Shown here piece by piece: positions 1 through 4,626 of a DNA stretch of 7,799 nucleotides; position 1 is the stretch's first letter; each line of letters opens with the position of its first letter. The DNA lies in assembly GCA_016278435.1 (NCBI GenBank), contig JADQBU010000217.1:1-7799 (forward strand). Reading direction: 5' to 3'. Source of the DNA: Halanaerobiales bacterium (GTDB lineage: Bacteria > Bacillota > Halanaerobiia > Halanaerobiales > JADQBU01). The position numbers and the translations under genes were made by a program. The notes below the pieces were generated by a model that searched no databases, had not been told where the DNA came from, and was given only the letters and a program-made list of their open reading frames with translations.

Positions 1-172
1 AATCTTCTTCTGACATATCAGCCAATTCAGCACTTTGCCCAATAGATAACTTCTTATTTGCATAATACTTGACAGCCATAGTTTTTTTCATTTCTTCTAT
101 AAATTCATTCTCATCAGTTCGTAAACTTAGTAAAACTTCTTCAGGAAGTTCAATGGTTTTCTTTATTTTCAT
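1..172 (-). CDS. UPF0175 family protein, antitoxin-like (3' end beyond window)
   Basis: The 57 visible codons begin MKIKKTIELPEEVL and continue through EFIEEMKK, AVKYYANKKLSIGQSAELADMSEED. The order is a short beta strand with a P-E-E, then a helix with conserved FxEEM, then K-L-S-x-G-x-A-x-E-L-A-x-M-S. This is the signature of UPF0175, small proteins often encoded next to a PIN-domain (DUF3368-type) toxin and thought to act as antitoxins with DNA-binding ability. The start ATG is preceded by a strong AGGGAGG about 10 bases upstream. The C-terminal third and any partner toxin lie to the left of the window, so the toxin-antitoxin role is an inference from the family. It is transcribed in the same direction as the arsA unit but appears to have its own promoter. 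Confidence 0.75.
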   Translation of the reverse strand, partial: MKIKKTIELPEEVLLSLRTDENEFIEEMKKTMAVKYYANKKLSIGQSAELADMSEED

Positions 173-199
173 AAGTTTTTAACCTCCCTCTCCTTATTT

Positions 200-208
200 A
201 TTATATCA
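200..208 (-). promoter_or_regulatory. Second candidate extended -10 for the UPF0175 gene
   Basis: The minus strand reads TGATATAAT, an extended -10 with a perfect TATAAT hexamer (205-200). No convincing -35 is visible. It sits just upstream of the strong ribosome binding site (about 183-189) and would give a leader of only about 20 bases. It is an alternative or addition to the promoter at 256-284. Confidence 0.3.
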
Positions 209-255
209 AAATAACTTGAAAACATTTATACTGTTAAGAAATATATTGTATTTTA

Positions 256-284
256 ATTATATCACATTACCAATCTAAAGTTAA
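256..284 (-). promoter_or_regulatory. Candidate promoter for the UPF0175 gene
   Basis: On the minus strand there is TTAACT (284-279), a 17-base spacer, then TATAAT (261-256). A TG one base upstream of the -10 (264-263) gives an extended -10. It lies between the ABC remnant and the UPF0175 start and would give a leader of about 77 bases. AT-rich DNA produces such matches by chance, so this is moderate evidence only. Confidence 0.4.
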
Positions 285-310
285 TAGTCTTTCTGTAAAA
301 TTTAACCAAA

Positions 311-453
311 ATGTCGTATTGTTACTCTGCCGCCCCGTTTACTCCCAGGAATCCATAAATTTTTCACTTTTTGATTTTCAGGGAAACTCCATCAACTGCC
401 CTCACCCGGCTGTAATCTTTGCTTAAATTCTCAGTTTTTATTATATATTCCAC
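311..453 (-). pseudogene. Decayed 5' end of an ABC transporter ATPase gene
   Basis: A GTG at 453 preceded by GGAGGAG at 8 bases opens a frame reading M(V)EYIIKTENLSKDYSRVRAVD, then GVSLKIKK. This is the usual N-terminus of a CcmA/drug-exporter type ABC ATPase. The frame then meets TGA (366-364) where the family normally has Gly. In the same frame beyond the stop it reads KIYGFLGVNGAAE before TAA (324-322). The family expects IYGFLGPNGAGKTT, so the Walker A region is recognisable but has lost its GK[ST]. A one-base shift then gives IRH, matching the TTIRxL that normally follows. Homology ends near 311, and Walker B, signature and permease are absent. It follows the small protein gene by about 60 bases and was probably once the distal gene of the marR-arsA unit. 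Confidence 0.75.
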
Positions 454-515
454 TTTAATTACTCCTCCAAACCGAAGCATTTGCCTCTGAACAAAGCCAT
501 TTACTATTCCAGATT

Positions 516-734
516 CTATTTTATCTCTATCTTCTTGACTCCTTTACCTGCATCTTCTTTTGCTGCTGAATCTCTATCCTTGATAAAATCCCCTGTCACT
601 TCGTGTATTACCTCAATAAAGTCACGGTGTACTTTTACAATGGGATTATTAGCCCCACCTGGAATCGAATCCAGTATTTTATCTATTGTTGTTAGTTTAA
701 GCTTCATTACATCTTTTAATATTCTCCTATTCAT
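516..734 (-). CDS. Small uncharacterised protein (72 aa) coupled to arsA
   Basis: I do not recognise a family. The protein starts MNRRILKDVMKLKL and has a Pro/Gly turn (DSIPGGANNPI), then a predicted helix (KVHRDFIEVIHEVTGDFIKD). A charged Ala/Lys-rich linker leads to the end at VKKIEIK. It has no signal peptide, membrane segment or cysteine. The ATG at 734 overlaps the arsA stop (729-727) in another frame and has GGGGGG seven bases upstream, so translational coupling to arsA is likely. A TTG six bases earlier (740) is in frame but too close to that ribosome binding site. The terminal IEI resembles the C-terminal IxI motif of small heat-shock proteins and recurs at the end of the MarR protein. 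A role as a partner of the upstream ATPase is plausible but unproven. Confidence 0.65.
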   Translation of the reverse strand: MNRRILKDVMKLKLTTIDKILDSIPGGANNPIVKVHRDFIEVIHEVTGDFIKDRDSAAKEDAGKGVKKIEIK

Positions 735-1902
735 CTTCAATCCCCCCGAAGCGGATCTTCAATTCTTCATTTTTAAATTTAGCGCCTTTAATGGAAAGAT
801 TCATTAAAACACGCGGTAGTATTATATTTCTTTTAACATTTCCTGCTCTGATTATTACTTCCTCTCCTTTTTGGTTAAGTGATAAATCCTCTTTATCCAG
901 GAAAGGCAAATATAAGGAGTAAATATATTCGTCATTTTCTTTCTCTATTTTTTGAATCCGGTTATTGTATTTAATACTTACCGGGTCTTCATCCTGAAAG
1001 ATGGTATCGCCCATCCTGGAAAGCATTTCACAACCTACAACCTCCCTGGGAAATAAAGGGGCTTTATAGATCGGTATAGGTGAAAAACTATCTTCAATGG
1101 TTTTCATGTATTTTTTATGGATAGTTTTCCAGTTATCCAGATAACCATCATTGATATCATCTGTTATTATCCTGTTGACTATTACGGCATCAACATTAAA
1201 ATTGTAAATATTTAGATAGGTAAAGCTTCTCCGGGCTTCTTTAATAACCATTTTCTCTGGATTTACTACAATCCGCATACTTGTTACTTCTCTATCAGTT
1301 AAAACAGTTCTCATCTCATCCAGTTCATCATATAGATTCTGAATCTCACCCATCACTGAATCATCAGGCATCGGTATTCCCAGTAGTGGTTGAACTATTG
1401 GTTTAACTATCTTAAGTGCCTTACGTTTGATTGGAAATAACTTCTCCATCCACCAGCGTAACATCTCGGGAAAACTTAAAAGTTTAAGGGTTTCCCCTGT
1501 CGGTGCACAATCTACAATAACTACATCATATATCTGACTCTTATAATACTCAAGTATCTTTAACAGACTTAACAAATCTTCCATACCAGGGAAAATCGTC
1601 AGTTCTTCAGTAGTAATATCCTGTAATGTTTTGGCTGTAAAGAGTGCTGTCAGGTAGTCCTGAACCTTCTTCCAACCCTTTTCCATTTCATGAATTGAGC
1701 TTATTTCCTGGGCCCACAAATTTTCTATCACTTTAACCGGCTCTGATTTCAAATGCATATCCAGTGAATCACCCAGGCTATGGGCCTGATCTGCACTTAT
1801 AACCAGGGTCCTTTTTCCTTCTTCAGCACTTTTAATCGCTGTAGCAACAGCTACACTGGTTTTCCCTACCCCACCTTTTCCTGTATAAAGTATTATTCTC
1901 AT
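727..1902 (-). CDS. arsA: ArsA/Get3-family ATPase with C-terminal Hsp20-like domain
   Basis: This is a cytosolic P-loop ATPase of the ArsA/Get3 (TRC40) group within the SIMIBI class. Visible motifs are the deviant Walker A GKGGVGKT (residues 8-15, signature Lys9), switch I SADQAHSLGDSLD (36-48), switch II DCAPTGETLKLL (131-142), a conserved NPEKMVIKEARR stretch (214-225), VNRI (242-245) and APLFPREVVG (281-290). Residues from about 310 to 391 form a beta-rich tail matching the Hsp20/alpha-crystallin-like domain of many single-unit bacterial ArsA proteins. There is one ATPase domain, unlike the duplicated plasmid ArsA, so it should act as a dimer. The only cysteines are 132 and 291, and the Get3 CxxC is absent. 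The start has AAGGGGGT about 6 bases upstream. It follows a marR gene and a likely MarR operator. Whether it energises arsenite export or handles membrane or tail-anchored proteins cannot be told from sequence. Confidence 0.9.
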   Translation of the reverse strand: MRIILYTGKGGVGKTSVAVATAIKSAEEGKRTLVISADQAHSLGDSLDMHLKSEPVKVIENLWAQEISSIHEMEKGWKKVQDYLTALFTAKTLQDITTEELTIFPGMEDLLSLLKILEYYKSQIYDVVIVDCAPTGETLKLLSFPEMLRWWMEKLFPIKRKALKIVKPIVQPLLGIPMPDDSVMGEIQNLYDELDEMRTVLTDREVTSMRIVVNPEKMVIKEARRSFTYLNIYNFNVDAVIVNRIITDDINDGYLDNWKTIHKKYMKTIEDSFSPIPIYKAPLFPREVVGCEMLSRMGDTIFQDEDPVSIKYNNRIQKIEKENDEYIYSLYLPFLDKEDLSLNQKGEEVIIRAGNVKRNIILPRVLMNLSIKGAKFKNEELKIRFGGIEDE

Positions 1903-1942
1903 ATGATTACCCCCTTTATTTTATCCCTTATTTTGCTAAACG

Positions 1943-1965
1943 AATAGTACGAATTACGTAATATC
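1943..1965. promoter_or_regulatory. Probable MarR operator upstream of arsA
   Basis: This is an imperfect dyad with 9-base arms around a 5-base centre. The arms are AATAGTACG and CGTAATATC, which match at 7 of 9 positions as inverted copies. It contains the perfect palindrome ATTACGTAAT (1953-1962). Over 22 bases it matches the element upstream of marR at 16 positions, including CG pairs at the same spacing. This size and symmetry fit a MarR dimer site. Confidence 0.55.
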
Positions 1966-1971
1966 TTGCAA
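1944..1971 (-). promoter_or_regulatory. Candidate arsA promoter
   Basis: The minus strand has TTGCAA (1971-1966), a 16-base spacer, then TACTAT (1949-1944). Each hexamer matches four of six consensus positions. It lies between marR and arsA and is almost fully covered by the dyad at 1943-1965. A repressor bound there would block polymerase. arsA could also be read from the marR promoter. Confidence 0.45.
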
Positions 1972-1988
1972 AAATATTTTGCCTCTTC

Positions 1989-2471
1989 TTATTCAATCTC
2001 AATCTTCTTCAGACTGGATTTTTCCCTGGTTTCTTTATTCTCTACCAGTTTTTCTTCGCTTAAAGCATTTATAATCTTAACTATAATATTACTGAGTACC
2101 CTGACCTCTTCCTCATTTAACGATTTAAATATTGTATTCAGGTAATAATTTATACTATCTTTTATATCATTTACTATTTGCTTTCCTTTTTTAGTTAGCC
2201 TGATCAGGACAATTCGCCTGTCAGATTCACTCCTTGCCCTGCTTAGATATTTTTTCTTTACCAGTCTATCAATTATACCTGTAGCGGTACTCATAGATAC
2301 ATTGATTTTATTTGCTATTTGACTCATGATAGCTTCACCATGACGTTCAATAATTAACAGAGTAAATAACTCAGTTTTGGAAAGCTTCATATCTATTTCT
2401 AACCAGTCTTCCGGAAAAAAAATTTTTTTCATATTATCAAGAATCAGATTAAGTAATTTGTTCTGTTCCAT
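1989..2471 (-). CDS. MarR-family transcriptional regulator
   Basis: A 160-residue winged-helix regulator of MarR type. The DNA-binding domain spans roughly 33-97: ELFTLLIIERHGEAIMSQIA, the recognition region VSMSTATGIIDRLVKKKYL (58-76), and a wing with the family's S-x-x-DRR (DRR at 84-86) and a LTKKG end (92-96). Helices on both sides (1-32 and 98-140) form the dimer interface. There are no cysteines, so thiol sensing as in OhrR is excluded; the ligand is unknown. The tail (about 141-160) is charged and ends SLKKIEIE, longer than usual and similar to the end of the small protein encoded after arsA. The ATG at 2471 has AGAGGGTG about 8 bases upstream. It has its own promoter and a dyad at its transcription start, suggesting autorepression, and likely also controls arsA. 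Confidence 0.9.
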   Translation of the reverse strand: MEQNKLLNLILDNMKKIFFPEDWLEIDMKLSKTELFTLLIIERHGEAIMSQIANKINVSMSTATGIIDRLVKKKYLSRARSESDRRIVLIRLTKKGKQIVNDIKDSINYYLNTIFKSLNEEEVRVLSNIIVKIINALSEEKLVENKETREKSSLKKIEIE

Positions 2472-2488
2472 AAGAAATTCACCCTCTA

Positions 2489-2511
2489 AATATTTCGTTG
2501 TTCGTAATATT
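2489..2511. promoter_or_regulatory. Probable MarR operator upstream of marR
   Basis: The dyad AATATTTCG-N5-CGTAATATT has arms matching at 8 of 9 positions as inverted copies. It begins where transcription should start from the promoter at 2519-2547 and ends 17 bases before the marR ATG. This is a classic position for autorepression. The same pattern recurs in front of arsA at 1943-1965. Confidence 0.6.
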
Positions 2512-2518
2512 TGATATA

Positions 2519-2547
2519 AGTATAATATATTTCTTTAACATTGTCAA
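2519..2547 (-). promoter_or_regulatory. Strong sigma-70-type promoter for marR-arsA
   Basis: The minus strand has a perfect TTGACA (2547-2542), a 17-base spacer and TATACT (2524-2519). The -35 begins only 11 bases after the arsC stop codon. marR and arsA therefore form a transcription unit separate from the arsR-acr3-arsC operon, although read-through is possible because no clear terminator separates them. Confidence 0.8.
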
Positions 2548-2558
2548 ATCACTTTCTG

Positions 2559-2966
2559 TTAAGGAATTTCTCCTTCATTTATTTTTTTTATTAAATCTTT
2601 TACCTTCTCTTTTATTATATCTCTTGTTTCTCTGAATTCTTTTACAGACCCTCTGGCCGGATCATCTAATCCCCAGTCTTCTCTAAACTCACAGGGAAGA
2701 AATGGACATTCAACCCCACACCCCATTGTTATTAGGAGATCCAGTTTAGAGGGAATCTCTTTCAATAATTTAGGCTTCTGATTACTGATATCTATTCCTA
2801 TTTCCTCCATTACAAGGACTGCATGAGGATTAACCTCTTCTGCCGGTTCTGTCCCTGCACTATAAACCTCTAAAATATCACTGCCGTATTCTTTTGCAAA
2901 TCCTTCTGCCATCTGACTACGACATGAATTGCCAACACATATAAAACCTGTTATTAATTTTGACAT
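2559..2966 (-). CDS. arsC: Arsenate reductase, thioredoxin-coupled type
   Basis: This 135-residue cytosolic enzyme reduces arsenate to arsenite and belongs to the low-molecular-weight tyrosine phosphatase fold, as in the pI258/B. subtilis ArsC group. The phosphatase loop is CVGNSCRSQ, with nucleophile Cys10 and Arg16 completing CX5R. YSAGTEP (35-41) and the WGLDDPAR stretch (98-105, with the acidic DP motif) are family hallmarks. The two resolving cysteines expected near 82 and 89 are represented among Cys83, Cys87 and Cys92 (MGCGVECPFLPC), which supports intramolecular disulfide relay and thioredoxin regeneration. Length is normal. The ATG at 2966 has AGGGGG five bases upstream. It follows acr3 by 57 bases in the same direction, so its product arsenite goes directly to the exporter. 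Confidence 0.95.
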   Translation of the reverse strand: MSKLITGFICVGNSCRSQMAEGFAKEYGSDILEVYSAGTEPAEEVNPHAVLVMEEIGIDISNQKPKLLKEIPSKLDLLITMGCGVECPFLPCEFREDWGLDDPARGSVKEFRETRDIIKEKVKDLIKKINEGEIP

Positions 2967-3023
2967 ATTAACCCCCTGCGTATAAATAATCTTGCCTTTT
3001 ATATTACTTAATAAAACTCATAG

Positions 3024-4091
3024 TTAACCCTGCCCCGGAAACCAGTGGCGGGTCCTATTGGCAACTGCTACTAAGCCCAGCATTACTGGCACTTCAACCA
3101 ATACACCCACTACGGTTGCTAAAGCTGCTCCTGAGCTTAAACCAAATAATGAAATGGCTGTTGCTACAGCCAATTCAAAAAAGTTACTGGCTCCAATCAT
3201 TGCCGCAGGTGCTGCCACCGAATGTTCTAACTTCCATATCTTGGCCCATCCATAAGCTATGGTAAAGATAAAGAAAGTCTGAATAGTAAGTGGAATGGCA
3301 ATTAATAAGATATGAAAAGGATTATTAATTATTACATCACCCTGGAATGAAAATAAAATAACCAGTGTCAATAATAACCCGGTAATTGTAAAATTACTTA
3401 ATTTAGCCAGAAAGACATTTTTAAACCATTCTTTCCCCTTTTTATTTAACAAATATTTACGGGAAATGTATCCAGCAGCAAGAGGAATAACAATATATAA
3501 AATTACTGACAATAAAATAGTATCCCAGGGAACAGTTAGTTCACTTAATCCCAGAAGAAACATCACCAGTGGTGCATAGGCAAAAATTAACACCAGATCA
3601 TTTATTGATACCTGGATAAGAGTATAACCCGGATCTCCATCAGTTAAGTAACTCCACACAAAAACCATAGCCGTACATGGTGCTGATCCTAATAATATCG
3701 CCCCTGCAATATACTGCTGAATTAATCCCTCTGAAATAAAAGGAGCAAATATGACCTTTAAAAATAGCCAGGCAAAAAAGAACATAGTAAAAGGTTTAAT
3801 AAGCCAGTTGGTCACCAGAGTTACCGTCAATCCTTTCGGTCTCTTACCGGCATCCACAATACTACTAAAATCAATCTCTACCATCATGGGATAAATCATA
3901 AACCAGATTAAAACAGCCACCGGAATAGATACTTGAGCATATTCCCACTGACTTAAAGTATTGGGAAAAGCGGGCCATATCCTACCGATAATTACTCCGG
4001 CGATAATACAAGCACCAACCCATAAAGTTAAATATTTTTCAAAAATTCCTATCTCTTTCTCTGGTTCCTTCGCTTTAGGTTTTTCCACCAT
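3024..4091 (-). CDS. acr3: Acr3-family arsenite efflux permease
   Basis: This 355-residue inner-membrane exporter of arsenite belongs to the Acr3 branch of the BASS superfamily. About ten hydrophobic segments are visible (roughly 23-38, 56-73, 89-117, 128-149, 159-182, 190-209, 229-247, 260-282, 291-313, 320-343), preceded by a charged cytosolic N-terminus. The essential cysteine is Cys139 in GSAPCTAMVFVWSYL. The essential acidic residue of the later segment is Glu306 in GASNFFELAVA. Both agree with the positions known to matter in characterised Acr3 proteins. The ATG at 4091 has GGGAGG about 9 bases upstream. It lies 35 bases after arsR and before arsC, the standard arsR-acr3-arsC order. Expression should be induced by arsenite through ArsR. 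Some annotations call this gene arsB, but it is not of the ArsB family. Confidence 0.95.
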   Translation of the reverse strand: MVEKPKAKEPEKEIGIFEKYLTLWVGACIIAGVIIGRIWPAFPNTLSQWEYAQVSIPVAVLIWFMIYPMMVEIDFSSIVDAGKRPKGLTVTLVTNWLIKPFTMFFFAWLFLKVIFAPFISEGLIQQYIAGAILLGSAPCTAMVFVWSYLTDGDPGYTLIQVSINDLVLIFAYAPLVMFLLGLSELTVPWDTILLSVILYIVIPLAAGYISRKYLLNKKGKEWFKNVFLAKLSNFTITGLLLTLVILFSFQGDVIINNPFHILLIAIPLTIQTFFIFTIAYGWAKIWKLEHSVAAPAAMIGASNFFELAVATAISLFGLSSGAALATVVGVLVEVPVMLGLVAVANRTRHWFPGQG

Positions 4092-4126
4092 ATTTATTTT
4101 CCTCCCTTTTTTTATAATTAAAATAT

Positions 4127-4486
4127 TTAATAAATTATATCAGATAAATCTTTGCATGATAGTTCACTTTCTTGATACTCTTTTAATCTTTTATTATCTT
4201 CTATACATATTTCTATTTTATCCAGTTCTTTTTCAATTAACATTTGTAAAAATGGATATTCGTTAAGAATTTTATCGTTAATATTGTAATAAACCCACTG
4301 TGCATGATGCTCCCCATAAATAATACCTGCCTGCTTTAATTTATTTAAATGCCTGGAAGCATTGGATTGACTTATCTGCATTATATACTCTATTTCACAG
4401 ACACATAAATTTTGTTGATTAATAAGATTTAAAATCCGTAGACGATTTTCATGAGATAGTGATTTTAGTATATTTAATAACTTCAT
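4127..4486 (-). CDS. arsR: ArsR-family arsenic-responsive repressor
   Basis: A 119-residue winged-helix repressor of the ArsR/SmtB family. It starts MKLLNILKSLSHENRLRIL, the usual family N-terminus. The As(III)-binding helix carries LCVCEIE with Cys28 and Cys30; the third cysteine of the R773 type (CxCxxC) is absent. The recognition helix is SQSNASRHLNKLKQAGI (39-55), followed by the wing (WVYYNI). Two C-terminal cysteines (94 and 111) could add ligands. The frame stays open to an ATG at 4555, but that ATG overlaps the -35 hexamer of the promoter and the extra residues would be encoded across the -10. ATG 4486 has AGAGGTG upstream and is the real start. ArsR should bind near the promoter and release on arsenite, inducing itself, acr3 and arsC. 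Confidence 0.92.
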   Translation of the reverse strand: MKLLNILKSLSHENRLRILNLINQQNLCVCEIEYIMQISQSNASRHLNKLKQAGIIYGEHHAQWVYYNINDKILNEYPFLQMLIEKELDKIEICIEDNKRLKEYQESELSCKDLSDIIY

Positions 4487-4497
4487 AATGCATTTAT

Positions 4498-4504
4498 CAC
4501 CTCT
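4498..4504 (-). promoter_or_regulatory. Ribosome binding site deciding the arsR start
   Basis: AGAGGTG on the minus strand lies about 11 bases upstream of ATG 4486 and downstream of the predicted transcription start (about 4525). It supports the shorter arsR reading. A nearer out-of-frame ATG (AAATGC, within 4490-4495) is not followed by a long frame. Confidence 0.7.
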
Positions 4505-4519
4505 TATATTCTTATATTC
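4504..4519. repeat. Tandem 8-bp repeat in the arsR leader, possible operator
   Basis: GAATATAA occurs twice in tandem on the minus strand, directly between the predicted arsR transcription start and its ribosome binding site. ArsR proteins bind AT-rich sites at or just after their promoters, so this is a candidate operator. It is a direct rather than an inverted repeat, so the assignment is tentative. Confidence 0.35.
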
Positions 4520-4531
4520 GGTTTTAATCAT

Positions 4532-4560
4532 ATTATAACTATGTTTATTCTCCATGTCAA
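4532..4560 (-). promoter_or_regulatory. Perfect consensus promoter of the arsR-acr3-arsC operon
   Basis: TTGACA (4560-4555), exactly 17 bases, then TATAAT (4537-4532) on the minus strand. Both hexamers and the spacing are full sigma-70/sigma-A consensus. Such a strong promoter fits a repressor-controlled resistance operon. It begins 66 bases after the serpin stop. Confidence 0.9.
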
Positions 4561-4626
4561 CTTCTTTTTGTTTTTCCTGCTAAAATTTCATTTCATTGTC
4601 TGTAAAAATAACTACATTTTTTCGGA

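Noticed and set aside
735..740. TTG at 740 as the start of the 72-residue protein
   Set aside because: It would sit directly against the GGGGGG ribosome binding site. ATG 734 has the right spacing.
481..807. Plus-strand open frame of about 108 codons
   Set aside because: It lies antisense to the end of arsA and the small protein gene, has no good ribosome binding site, and its product shows no family features.
3058..4266. Plus-strand open frames opposite acr3 and arsR
   Set aside because: They are antisense to well-identified genes, and their composition reflects the reverse complement of membrane-protein codons.
727..4486. One single ars operon from arsR through arsA
   Set aside because: A strong promoter, an operator and a separate MarR regulator lie between arsC and arsA. 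Read-through cannot be excluded but independent control is more likely.
4487..4555. N-terminal extension of ArsR starting at ATG 4555
   Set aside because: It spans the promoter hexamers and lacks a ribosome binding site; the family N-terminus begins at the ATG at 4486.
4561..4626. Rho-independent terminator after the serpin gene
   Set aside because: Only a four-base stem (TGTA/TACA) is visible and there is no proper GC stem followed by a T run on the minus strand.
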